In this document: positions 37,434-48,447 of the stretch, in pieces
Layout: each line of letters starts with the position of its first letter
Position numbering within the stretch: position 1 is the first letter of the stretch
Assembly: GCA_014529385.2 (NCBI GenBank)
Contig: CM043959.1
Span: forward strand, 13,362,809 to 13,426,808
Direction of reading: 5' to 3'
DNA: 64,000 nt
Source of the DNA: Adiantum capillus-veneris
Taxonomy: Eukaryota > Streptophyta > Polypodiopsida > Polypodiales > Pteridaceae
Translations under genes and position numbers: made by a program
The notes under the pieces: model-generated
Seen by the model: only the letters and a program-made list of their open reading frames with translations
The model's database searches: none
Told to the model about the DNA's origin: nothing

Positions 37434-39016
37434 TGAAATCGGCCCATGGGGCGGTAGGCTTTGGCTTTCACCCGAAATTCTTTACTTTAGACACACACAG
37501 AGAGAACGTGCAAAGGAACCCTGCGATGGGAATTAACACTTAAGTACACACACGGCTCAGAAGCTAGAATGCCCCGAGAAGACACCGACAACCTGTAGGC
37601 CCCAAAGTTGGCACCCCTTTCGGTATTTCTTTATACTTTGAGAGGGTAAATTACAAAGTAGAGTCCTGGGAATCCTTTACTAGTATCCTGCTAAAAACTA
37701 CCTTTTTTGGCCCCAAAATTGGCGCCCCTTTCGGTATTTCTTTATACTTTGAGAGGGTAAATTACAAAGTAGAGTCCTGGGAATCCTTTACCAGTCAGTA
37801 TCCTGCTAGATACTACCGTTTTTGGCCAAATTTTGGCAGCATAACAATCCCAAAACTTGTGCGAAACCAATTCCCTTGCTGGAACTCACTTCCACTGGCA
37901 TAAACCCTCTGATTCCTACCCAAAAACAGTAAATTCAGCACGCCGTAATTACTTGTTTTTGCCCTGTTTTCAGCCCCAAACAGTCCCCTAACTGTCCTCA
38001 GCCAATGGGACACTATTCCCAATGGTTCTGGCATCCGTATGGCAAAAACATTCAATTTACAGCGCAGCGCTGAAAACGCACCTGTACGGTGAGGTTATGA
38101 CCCTCACCTGTGCCTACTTTGGAGTAGCAGTTAGCTATCCCTGTTCCTGCTCAAGGAGGCTCTTGCCTCAACACAAAATCATGAACCCACACAGTTGTAC
38201 ATCAGTCAAATGAAGAGCCCTCTTGTGGGGCATCACATAACTGCACGTAGGGGGGAGAGAGAGCAGTGTGTAGTGTGCAGGGCATCACTCCTAACACCAC
38301 ATTGTACATGAGAGGGAAAGAAAGCACTCCATAGCTCTTAACTTGTGACAAAATGCAAAGTGAGGCCTCTCCCAACTTAAATTTCAGCGCCACTTCTTAA
38401 TGCAAGAAGAAAGTGCACGAAATTCTGCCACTTGGCGCATTTACAAGCATTTGCCCATTTCGGGGTTGCCGCCTAAAAATCTCCCGACTGGTTGCCCAGT
38501 TGACTTCGCGGCAGAGTTGTAAAATGTTCCCCTTGTCATACCGAAGGTAATGACGAGAACACATTTCACGGCCCAAAATAGCAGTTCCCTAATTTTTAGG
38601 AGATGCTTCCGTTGGGCTCCCACTGATCATCTTACCATCTATCCTCATTGGGACCGCATACAAAAGTACAATGTGGCCCAGTTGTCGGATACTTTCTGTT
38701 GGTGATCCCACCTTGACTTTATGCCTTTATTGAGTTCACTTCCTAGTCTCAACAAACTTGCTAAGTGCGACGGGGGGACCTACATGACCTTGCACTGAGC
38801 CTAGACATCCTCTTACTATACGAATTCAGTGCCGACCAACTTCCTGTCTGCGGGTGAAACTACCGTTCACATTGGTCATACAATGTCCGACCATTTGCAA
38901 CTTCAAAAAGAGGGTCTCAAAAATAAAACAAAAATCATTGGAAAGAAACCAACAACTAAGGTTAGCAATTGCCACGTCCTCATGACATAGTTAACAGCTG
39001 CAACGTCCTCGTGACA
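37434..39016 (-). repeat. 3' LTR of the old nested chromovirus (1583 bp)
   Basis: On the minus strand it starts TGTCACGAGG at 39016, directly after a polypurine tract, and ends TTTCA at 37434. Other copies of the family end the same way (56697, 63298). It contains a tandem duplication: about 85 bp with CCTTTCGGTATTTCTTTATA at 37610-37690 recurs at 37700-37790. Inverted copies lie at 57221-58670 and 61827-63298. Confidence 0.85.
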
Positions 39017-39030
39017 TACCCCCCTCTTGA
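39017..39030 (-). other. Polypurine tract of the old chromovirus
   Basis: The minus strand reads TCAAGAGGGGGGTA and then TGTCACGAGG. The same arrangement (TCAAGAGGGGGCTA before TGTCACGAG) recurs at 57207-57220 on the plus strand. Confidence 0.85.
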
Positions 39031-39185
39031 AATCGCAAACGTCCTTGATTGCGTACCATAAATACATGCTACCGATGATCTTGTGTTGTTAGCACTCTTT
39101 TATCATCGCATGTATCCGCAAGAAAGGTCATAACACAAATACAAATGACTTAATGAGACCTTCATACTTTTGTCATTTCCATCGA

Positions 39186-40788
39186 TCACACTGAATTCAT
39201 ATGTACATTTGATGTGCTAGCTCTATCATTACCCCTCCTTTGCACACGTTGGGTTGGGGCATAAGTAGGTTGTAACCCAAAGGCTTCAAGGTAAAGCTGC
39301 AATACATTTGGTGCCTCTGACAGTTCATGCTCTTCCATCCACTTTGCATCCATAGGTGGATAGTTCTTGAACTACACCAAATAGCATCTTGCAACCTGTC
39401 CTTTTAACTTTTCTGTCCTTATGTGCCAAAACTTGCTCAGGTACCAGGATCTCATCAAGTTCCTCAACTTCTGGCTTATCGTCATCTGGCATATCTTCTG
39501 GCACATCACCCACGAAGGATCATAGAAGACTCACTTGAAACGCATTATGAATCTTCCACGCATCAGGTAATTTCAGCCTCCAAGCCACATCGCTGATCTT
39601 GTCAAGCACTTGAAAAGGCCCATAGTAACGCATACCGAGCTTAGGAAACAGTCGTTCCTTGCCCTTCATCTTCTTTAACCTTGCCTTTTCGATCCTTAAC
39701 AGAACCCAATCACCAGGTGATAACAATAATTCACGACGGTGACGATCAGCAGCCTTTTTCTGCTTTGCCTGAGTCTTCTCCAAGGCAATTTTAATTTTCT
39801 TATACATTTCATTCATGTTCTCAACACATCGATCTGCCTCAAAGATCTTGTCCTTTGTATGCAAAATGGGAGGAACCTTTTTTCCGCCTTCAACAATCTC
39901 AAAAGGTGCTTTGCCAGTAGACGAATGCACCATATTATTGTGCGCATATTCAAGCATAGGCAAATACTGTTCCCACTTGCCCTTATTATCTGACACATAG
40001 CATTTCAGCAGATCTAAGACAGTAGAATTAGCCTCTTTTGACTGTCCATCAGTTTGTGGATGAAAATGAAGACGAGAACTTGAGCGTAGTGCCCATGTTC
40101 TCAAACAATCCTCTCCAGAACAAACTGGTCATGCGAGGATCACGATCACTGACAATCGATTGTGGCATACCATGGTACTTAAACACATTGTACATGAACA
40201 AGCGTGCCATCTGATCATATTTTATCTTCTTCTTGACATGGATAAAATGGGCCTGCTTGCTAAACCTGCTTGCTAAACCTGGCTGATAATGGTCCATATA
40301 CTATCATTCCCTATTGGCATTCTTGGAAGATTAAAAATAAAGTCCATAGCAATGCTTTCCCATGGCTTATCCAGAATCGGCAGTGGTTGTAACAACCCCG
40401 GTGCCTTTTGCCAGTCAAACTTGACCTTTTGGCAAATTATGCATGCTCGCACAAAGACATCCACATCTCTCCTCAAGGTAGGCCAATAGAAGAATGTCTC
40501 TACCGCTTTAATTGTCACATCAATACCACGATACCCTGCATACAGTGGGACATGACTCTCTTCCATGACCTTATGTCGCAATGGCCTAGTGACACAAAGT
40601 CATAAAACCATCTCTGAGGAGGTAGTGCTCATGATGTTGCCCCTCTTGCAACTGTTCAAAGATCCTTGCAAAATCTTCATCAGTAGCATACTGTTCCTTC
40701 ATGTCATCTAACTCATGATGATAAGAAATTGACACAACTGAAATCTGTGGCTTTCTTGATAACGCATCAGCCACAACGTTCTTCTTGC
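39186..40788 (-). pseudogene. Old chromovirus pol, C-terminal half: integrase and chromodomain
   Basis: The frame begins in GKKN and ADALSRKPQ (the link between RNase H and integrase) just left of the insertion at 40794. It continues with GYRGIDVTIKAVETFFYWPT and CIICQKVKF (zinc-binding, 40273-40581), then MDFIFNLPR, VSDRDPRMT and DGQSKEANS (catalytic D, D and E). The C-terminal part is intact over 39520-40104 (WVLLRIEKARLKKMKGKERL, YYGPFQVL). A chromodomain-like segment with YLV, FKNYPPMDAKWMEE follows at about 39300-39400, broken by a TAG at the Lys/Gln position and by a frameshift. Frames are also broken near 40100 and 40280. The sequence continues, after the inserted element, at 51336. 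Confidence 0.9.
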
Positions 40789-40793
40789 CTTCC
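40789..40793. other. Target-site duplication, left copy (CTTCC)
   Basis: Identical to 51331-51335 on the other side of the inserted element. Gypsy integrases make 5-bp duplications. Confidence 0.95.
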
Positions 40794-41390
40794 TGTAGCG
40801 CGGATAATGTGTCGTGCTCTCTACAGTGTGGGTGCCCCTCAGTGCAATGTGCGTGACAATCTCACTCAAACAAATGAAAACTCTCTCAAACAGAATGAAA
40901 CACAGAAACAACGGATAACAACACAGAAACAATGGATAACAAATAGACACAACAGTGGACCAGAACATGTGGACTCGACTAGCTCAAAGAACCATGTACA
41001 GACTCTGGCGTGGCAGCACACTCCGCTCCAGCCCAGGACTCACAGGTACAAATGGGGTGTCGAGGCTCAGATGTGCAAGGATGGTGAAGCAGTGCTCTGT
41101 GTAAGACTTCCTCTAGACGACTACGTGCAAGATAAGATAGAACTGCCCCCAAAACACGACTACTCATATGTACAACCATAAGAGCCACCAACGGCCCATA
41201 AATGTCCAGCCAGCTAAGTTTATCTCCAAACTGAGTGGTGGTGGTGACCTGGCCACGATGTCCACTAGACCACCATAGGTACCCTACCACGTGTCACTCC
41301 CAGCCCAAAGGGTCCGTCCAGTGTGAACCAGACCAACTGTAGCTAACTGTCCAACTGCCTGTCCTGTGAAGTGACTGTAGCCCTGCTACA
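40794..41390 (-). repeat. 3' LTR of the 10.5-kb element (597 bp)
   Basis: Plus-strand TGTAGCGCGG to CCCTGCTACA. It differs from 50733-51330 at about twelve sites, including a small indel near 40950. Confidence 0.95.
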
Positions 41391-41488
41391 GGTTGCCCAC
41401 CACAAGACCGCTCACCGTCTTGGTGAGAGGAAGACTGAAACTTTGAAAGAAAACTACTAGTATGTACAATGGTGAGTTCCTGGATCTG

Positions 41489-43709
41489 TCATCCAAGAGA
41501 TAAAGTGGTGGCCACTGCTGCATCCGAAGGATCAGCCTCTGGAGGTGGGGCCATCAAATCGATTGTGGGGCCTTGCTGTATGCGAGCTCTCCTATCAGTA
41601 AGTGTGTTTCCTGAGAAATGACCAGCCACCTGCTGCTGAGCCGATGGTAGCACCTGTCCTGTAGTGTACTGAGGACGTCGAGTAACACAGCCATGCCGAT
41701 GTGCTCCAGCAACTCCATCACAACAAGTCATATTTTGCATCTGATGCAATGGTGAAGACTGAAACCCCTGAGGAGGAGGATACTGTTGTTGTTGGTTGTA
41801 GTACTGAACGGGAACTGGAGTCTGTGAGTAAAGTCCCATAAACTGTTGAGAAGGACCCGTTGCTGCATGCTGCACTGGTGTACCTGCTCCCAGTCCACCC
41901 ATATCCCATACCCATCATCGTAGGCTGCGTTGCCCTATTTTCCTGTAACAGCAATTCTCTAAATCCTTGTAGTTGATTCTGAAGGTCACTAATCACTTGA
42001 GACTTTAACTTCAGGGCCTGCTGGAGTGCGAAAATAGTGGCATCCCTATCCGCGATGGCGCTCTCAGCAACCTTCAGAGCTCCCTCCATAGCTGCGTAAG
42101 TAGCTGCGTGACGCTGGTGTGTGGCTGCTAAACGCTCTGCTCCCAGCTCAATGGTGGCAATGACTTGCCTAGACTCCTGCAATATATCCTCCGATAGCCG
42201 AAAAAATGAAGTAGAGTCCGATCCTGTAGAAGGTCCTGTAATAGTGTCAGGGTGAAGAGAGCTGGAGAGTGGTACAGCTGGTGGGATTGCTGGTGGGACT
42301 GGTGTGACAAGTGGCACTGCTCGCGGTGGACAAGGAGCATGCCTCTCTGGACTAGGCGCATGCCTCTCTGTCGAAGTAGAGATGGTAGGAGTGGTTGCCG
42401 CAGGACTAGGCATAGGAGAAGAAGCAATTGCCACTGGGACATGGGAGCTAGTCACTGTGGTAGGTGTAAAAATAGCAGCAGTAGAGAGAGGAATACACAT
42501 TGTAGAAGTCACAGCTGTGACATGCATAGTGTGATCTGGACCACCTGAACTTACCATCGAATCAGTAGTGACCGTATGCGAGGAACGTCGAACTGGTTGC
42601 TTCACTCGAAGCTGTTGGCTTTCGGAGACTGGCAGGGATACTAAAGATGCTACTGTGTCCTTCACTACCTTTGCCCTCTTTTTCTTTGGCTTTTCAGATA
42701 GATCCTTTGTTTGTTCAATATCTTTCCCTTTTCCCTTAGAGCTTTTACGCTGCATCGCCGCATCCACATCCATAGGACTAACAGGTATATTAATCACCCA
42801 GGCCAACATCGGAGCTGCGAAGCATTGAAAGCTAGATTGCACAGATTGCACCTGAGCTCTGAATCTTTTAGCTCGAGACTGTAAAGAGGTAAATAAAATT
42901 TGATGAAAGCCACATGGGATGGTGTGGATGAGGCAGTATAGGCCTTCGCAGTGCGAGAATATAGTAGGCACGTCACATCTGGCCTTGCCCTTGCCCTTGC
43001 CGACTTTAGGATCTCTGACCAAAAAGTAATACTTGAAAATGGACCAGAGCTGTTTATTCCTTGCATAGCCAGCATGATTCGTACTGAGTAGTTCTTTGCA
43101 TGCCTCGATTGTTGCATCTTTCGAAAGTTGGGAATAGGTGCGCGTAGCCGGTTTCACTGCAGGAAAAGTTGTCATCCCCAAGGCGTTACCTATTCGTGTA
43201 GCAGTCAGTGGGTGTCCTCTGACTTTGGGAAAAAACTTGAGGAGTGCATGCACCATATCCATGGGAATATCCGAAGGTAGATCGATGTCTGCTAATGCTG
43301 ACAATCCTAGCTTGTGTAGCTAGTCTTTTGATAGGACTTCTCGAAGCGACGGATGAGGCTGCTGCAGATGGAAGTTCAATGTGAACTTGGTTTGGGTCTT
43401 GGAAGAAGGAGGCCGAGGAATTGGATGACCCAGTACCTGCATGATGGCTTTTCTCTTCTTTTGGTTCTTTACAGCTTCTTCTTCTTCATCCTCTTCCTCT
43501 TCCTCGTTGCTCGAAGACTTGGAGTCGGAAGCAGAGCTTGATTCGGACTCCTTGTAATTTTCATCACTGTGATCAGTGGAGGACACATCAGTGAGGCCAT
43601 GGCTGGATGTATCCACATCCTCTACCTCTGCAGAACTTTGGGATGTCTCAGTTGGCCTCTCTGGAGAGAGAGCTTTTTTTTTCCTTACTTGCTTGCTTGT
43701 TCCAGCCAT
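41489..43709 (-). pseudogene. Extra ORF between integrase and 3' LTR (N-terminal domain, coiled coil, Gln-rich tail)
   Basis: From an ATG at 43707-43709, a single frame runs to 41718. It is interrupted by one TAG at 43320-43322, and a one-base shift near 41900 then carries it on to a stop at 41489, for about 740 codons in total. Parts in order: a basic start; a Ser/Asp/Glu-rich acidic region (43480-43650); a domain with VRGHPLTATRIGNALGMTTF (about 43200) and QLWSIFKYYFLV (about 43040); a Lys-rich KKKRAK patch that looks like a nuclear signal (42670); a Ser/Thr/Pro linker (42240-42560); a coiled coil (about 41950-42190); and a Tyr/Gln/Pro-rich tail. No Env-type signal peptide or membrane segment is visible. 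Position matches the 'additional ORF' of Athila/Tat elements. Its plan parallels 3186-5725. Function unknown. Confidence 0.7.
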
Positions 43710-43914
43710 TGTAAAGAGAATTCCTGGTTGTGTCAATCTGCAGTGTGCAGTGCTAACTCTGAAAAAGCTTGAATACGCAAGAAACGAATAGCTTGTCCTT
43801 TCAAAGCGATGGAGGCAGCGGATGATGAGTTAAAAAAGCTATGGCTGTTTTAAAGCACGCGATGGATTGAAAACGATGGGTTCTGATTGCTAATTGATGG
43901 ATGCAAGCGGAATT

Positions 43915-44660
43915 GGGCGAGGGGTTAAGGTAGGTTAAGGGCGAGGGGATGCGTATAGGATAGGGGCGAGGGAGTGAGGGAGGTAGGGTCGAGGGATATT
44001 TAGAGGATAAGGGTGAGGGGGGAGAGAGTGGGTATGGGCGAGGGGGGAGAGAGTGGGTATGGGTGAGGGGGTTGAGGGTGGGTATGGGCGAGGGATATTT
44101 AGAGGATAAGGGTGAGGGGGGAGAGAGTGGGTATGGGCGAGGGGGTTGAGGGTGGGTAGGGGTGAGGGGGAAAATAGTGGATAGGGGCGAGGGGGGAGAG
44201 AGTGGGTATGGGCGAGGGGGAAAATAGTGGATAGGGGCGAGGGGGTTGAGGGTAGGTAAGGGCGAGGGGGAATAAGTGGATAGGGGCGAGGGGGGAGAGC
44301 GTGGGTATGGGCGAGGGTGATGAGGGTGAGGGAAATAAGTGGATAGGGGCGAGGGGGGAGAGAGTGGGCATGGGCGAGGGGGTTGAGGGTGGGTAGGGGC
44401 GAGGGGGAAGAGAGTGGGTATGGGCGAGGGGGAAAATAGTGGATAGGGGCGAGGAGGTTGAGGGTAGGTCCTTGCGAGGGGGAATAAGTGGATAGGGGCG
44501 AGGGGGGAGATAGTGGGTAGGGGCTAGGGGGTTGAGGGCAGGTAAGGGCGAGGGAAGTAAGGGAGGGTAGGGGCGAGGGGTTGGTATAGAGTAGGGGTGA
44601 GTGTGTTTGTGGAGAGGTTAGGGGCGCGAGGGGTTTGGGGTTGGGATAGGTAGGGCGCAA
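43915..44660. repeat. G-rich minisatellite inside the element
   Basis: Irregular units such as GATAGGGGCGAGGGGG, GAGAGAGTGGGTATGGGCGA and TTGAGGGTGGGTA repeat across about 700 bp. On the plus strand it is dense in runs of three to six G; the element RNA (minus strand) is C-rich. A 241-codon Pro-rich frame across it is a by-product of the repeat. Plant Tat-type elements are known to carry tandem repeats in this 3' region. Confidence 0.9.
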
Positions 44661-45362
44661 CGATCACACTCGGTACAAAGTGATAAAAGTGATAGCAGAA
44701 GCAAAGAGAAGGTACAAAGTGCTAATTTTTGAGCAGCTACAAATCTCGAGCAGATAAAAGGGAGGGTAATTTTGACTCATTAGGAGATTAAGGTTCCTAC
44801 AGCAAAGCTGAAAGTTTAATGGCACCAAAGGTTTTTTCTGCTATTGGAATCAAAGTTCTTTGACATAAACTCTGCCATATTCTTCCCATAGACAGTATGG
44901 CATTGGGAGTCTCATCAAGTCAAGTCCTTGATTACACCTTGTTCATTATCCCAATTGCCATCTAAGCAGAGTCCCCAAGAGTCCCCAAGCAGATTCCACT
45001 TGTCAAACTGAACAAAACCACTCCGACGAGAAGCTTGACTGAAAGCTTAACTGGAAGGACCTTAATACTTAACCGCAAATAACACTGAGAATAGAAACAA
45101 TTAGAGGAGTGACTGGACTGTAGAAGCTCCCGATAATATCCAATTACCAGGACTTAGTGGAGAAAGATATCTTAGAGGAAAGGCGGAAACTTACAGACAT
45201 AGCAGAAATTGAGATAGTAACAGAGCATCCATTCTGGTGGAAAGCTAGTCATGAGGAGAGCATAACTGAGACAGTAACAAAACACCCGTTCTGATGGAAA
45301 GATAGTGCGGAGGAGAGAGATGGGACATAGAACCTACAGATGGCGGGATAGTTGCAGACCCT
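44661..45362. other. Spacer between minisatellite and integrase
   Basis: Contains two near copies of a string at about 45185-45330 (CATTCTGGTGGAAAGCTAGT against CGTTCTGATGGAAAGATAGT). No coding recognised. Confidence 0.6.
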
Positions 45363-48300
45363 TTACTCAGAGGAGTAATAGCACTTGATTCTGGAGCCAT
45401 TTACCAGTGGCAAAGGAACGCCTTCCAAAGTGACTAACTGGACAGCCCCCTGTGGCAAAACCTCCTGTACTCTAAAGGGCCCTTGCCAAGCTGGAACCAG
45501 CTTCTTTGCTTTTTTCAAATATTTTGCCTGATAGAGTAGCACCAATGTGCCTTGCATTATTTTTGGCTTTCTGAGGTGGCGATCATGCCACGCTTTTCGA
45601 CGAAGTTGTTCCGCTTGCAGAGCACGAGAAGCTAAAAGGCGGCTTTCATCCAATAAGGTGAGACGGGAGATAGAGGCAGATTCCATGCCCCAACTTGCAC
45701 GCAGACTGCCCACCCTAGGGGAACCGGAGTTGAACTCAAATGGAGCTATGGCTTCCAAACCGAAAGCGAGTTGAAAAGGCGTTTGATTCGTTGTTGCTTT
45801 GAAAGATGTGCGGTATGCCCAAAGAGTGCCGTGCACAGCCTGAGCCCACGATGCTGAATGGAGATGACATGCTTTCCTCAGTAGGGCGATTAGAACCTTG
45901 TTGGTGCTCTCGGCCTGTCCATTGGCTCTAGGGTAATAAGAGCACGACTTGCGATGAAAAATCTTGTAATTGGCCAGCAAATTTGAGATCATGTCATTGA
46001 CAAAATGACTGCCTCTATCACTGGTGATCTCTAAGGGACATCCAAATCTGCATAAAATATTTTCATATAAAAATTTGGCCACTGTATTGCCAGTGCAATC
46101 TACTGTCGCTAGTACCTCTACCCACTTTGTTGCATAGTCTGTAGCCACTAGCAGATATTTGCGATTACCTGGTTGAGCCGGGAGATATATTGGTCCCACA
46201 AAGTCCAAACCCCATCTCTCAAAAGGTAGCCACGCCATCGAGACCTGCAAAGGACGGTTGGATTGCTTACTCGGCTTCAGCCCACATCTCTGGAACACAT
46301 CACAAACCTTAGAATATGCTATTGTATCCTTAAAAATGTAGGGCCACCACAGACCACTTTGTAGAATCTTCTGAGCAGTGATGTGACCAGGGTAATGGCC
46401 ACCAGTGGGACCATTGTGGGCATCCTCCAGAATATGCTCCACCTCATGAGGCGAGACACAACGCTTCAGAACACCATCTGGTCCCGCTTTGTAGAGCTGG
46501 CCCCCAATCAGAGTGAAAGGCCTGGACTTCAACAGCAATCTCCTCTTTTGCAGTAGGGATGCCCTCTCTGGGTACAGCCCAGTAGATAGAAAATGTAGAA
46601 CCTCGCCGTACCATTCCGGTGTTGTATCTATTTTAAAAAGACTGCTAGATGGAAAGTCATCCGCAATCCCGGTAGCTTCTTCGCCTGTGTAAATGCGAGA
46701 GAGGTGGTCAGCCATTACATGATGCTTACCAGGACGGAGTACCACTTCAAAATCAAACTCCTGGAATAGGAGGAGCCATCGCCATACTCGACCTGCAACC
46801 TGTGGCTTATTAAGCGCAAGGCATGGTGATCAGTGAAAATTGTGAAGTGGACCCCTAGCAAATAGTGACGAAATTTGTGTAGAGCATACACTATAGCCAA
46901 TCCTTCCCTCTCTGTGGTGCTATAGTTTCGCTCTGCTTTGGTGAGCAGGCGACTTGCATAATGTACAGGGCGATCCAAGTTGAACTCTTTGCTAGGCTGA
47001 GTCAGCACAGCACCCACAGCCAGCAGACTGGCATCTGTATGCACATGAAAAGGTAGGGCCCAATCCGGGGCAACTAGAATACGCGCTTCAGTGAGACGTT
47101 TTTTGAGGTATGCAAATGCTTCGGCCTCAGGTGTTGACCACCGGAAGGGAACAGCAGCACTAGTGAGCCGGGTCAATGGTTGAGCCACCTGTGCATACAT
47201 ACGTATAAACCTGCGATGATAGCCGGTGTGGCCCACAAAGCTCTGAACACCTTTGGGATTTATGGGAGGAGGTAACTTCAAGATGGCCACTATCTTCTCT
47301 GGGTCCGGTGCCAAACCTTGAGCAGACACCACATGGCCCAACAGTGTGCCCTCTGTGACCAAAAAATGACATTTGTTCGGATTGAGCTTCAAACGTGCCT
47401 CTCTACACCTGAGGAAGACTGCAGAGAGCTGAGCAAGATGCTCCTTTAGCAACATTGAGCACCCGAGAAGGTGGAAAAGTCATCCATTAATATGCGAAGG
47501 TGATCAGTAAGCAGAGAACAAAAGATGAGATATACTATGCGATTGAAAGAAGGCGGTGCATTTTTAAGCCCAAAAGACATTCTAGTGTAGATGAAAATAC
47601 CCCAGGGAGTCACAAAAGCTGTTTTGATTTGGTCGTTAGGATGTATTCCTAACTGATTGTAGCCGTTGAACCCGTCCATAAAACTATACAGTACATGGCC
47701 AGCGACATCTTCGAGGACTCTCTCAGTAAAAGGTGTCGGAAATCCATCCGGGATTGTGACCTTATTCAGAGCCCGATAGTCGACACAAACTCGAATTTTG
47801 TTGGACTGCTTCTTTGGGGCAATAACCATAGGAGACAACCATTCTGAGTGCTATACTGGTACAATAATACCTGCTTCTTGCATTTTTTCCAACTCGATTT
47901 TGACTGCTTCTGCATACTTGGGATTCGGTTTGTAAGCCCGTCCTCTGACCGGCTTAGCCTCCTCAACCAGAGGAATTGTGCGGACTCCTAGCTCTGCAGG
48001 GATTCCTTCTAAATCGTGGTAAGACCAGGCAAACACATCTTTGAAAGAGCGCACGAAGGAGATTACCAGGTCGAGTAGAGCGGGGTGATCCCATAACCAA
48101 GTGGCTAATAAGATGGGTTGATGGTTGTCAGGGCCGCCTAGGTTGACCTCTCTGACTGGGTCAGGCGGTGCAGTGGTCGAGGCTGCGTCAGGTGGAGAAG
48201 ACTGTGCCGCCTCTGTTAGCCTTTGGACATTATGAGCTGGCGTCTGATCAATGTTGAAATCAGCATACTCTTCCTGCAACCAACCTGATGGAAGCTCTGC

Positions 48301-48447
48301 AAATGGTAAATCCTCAGATACCTCAAAGTGCTCCGGCATGGGTGGAGAGTCAGATGGAGTAGAGGCTAAGGAGGGAGCTGGGGTGTTGGCCAACTCTTGC
48401 AAGGGAGACTTTTTTCCCCTTCTATGGTGGGTTATATATAGGCTCAC
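45363..48447 (-). pseudogene. pol of the 10.5-kb element: reverse transcriptase, RNase H, integrase
   Basis: Pieces: 47851-48447 has a Pro-rich spacer, then the reverse-transcriptase entry DVFAWSYHDLEGIP and PVRGRAYKPNPKYAE. A TAG at 47851-47853 is followed in the same frame by 47446-47838 with IRVCVDYRALNKVTIPDGFP and the catalytic ILMDDF. After a frameshift near 47455, 46715-47455 gives the connection and RNase H (HTDAS, TTEREGLA, TDHHAL: D, E, D present). After another shift near 46800, 45363-46745 is an uninterrupted integrase: ADHLSR link, GGHYPGH with a C-x2-C-like pair, RWGLDFVGPI (D), TSDRGSHF (D), GQAESTNK (E), ending in CYYSSE. No protease D-[ST]-G motif is visible between gag and reverse transcriptase. 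Pol overlaps the gag end by about 25 bp in a different frame. Confidence 0.9.

Noticed and set aside
40729-41290. Open frames on both strands spanning 40.7-41.3 kb, and near-identical ones at 50.7-51.2 kb
   Set aside because: They lie in the two LTRs, appear twice because the LTRs are duplicated, and have no domain.
41489-43709. Reading the extra ORF as a retroviral envelope gene
   Set aside because: No signal peptide, no membrane segment and no Cys pattern; coiled coil and Gln-rich tail point elsewhere.
43935-44660. 241-codon Pro-rich open frame
   Set aside because: It is a by-product of the C-rich strand of the minisatellite, which has no stop-forming triplets; irregular units shift frame and there is no domain.
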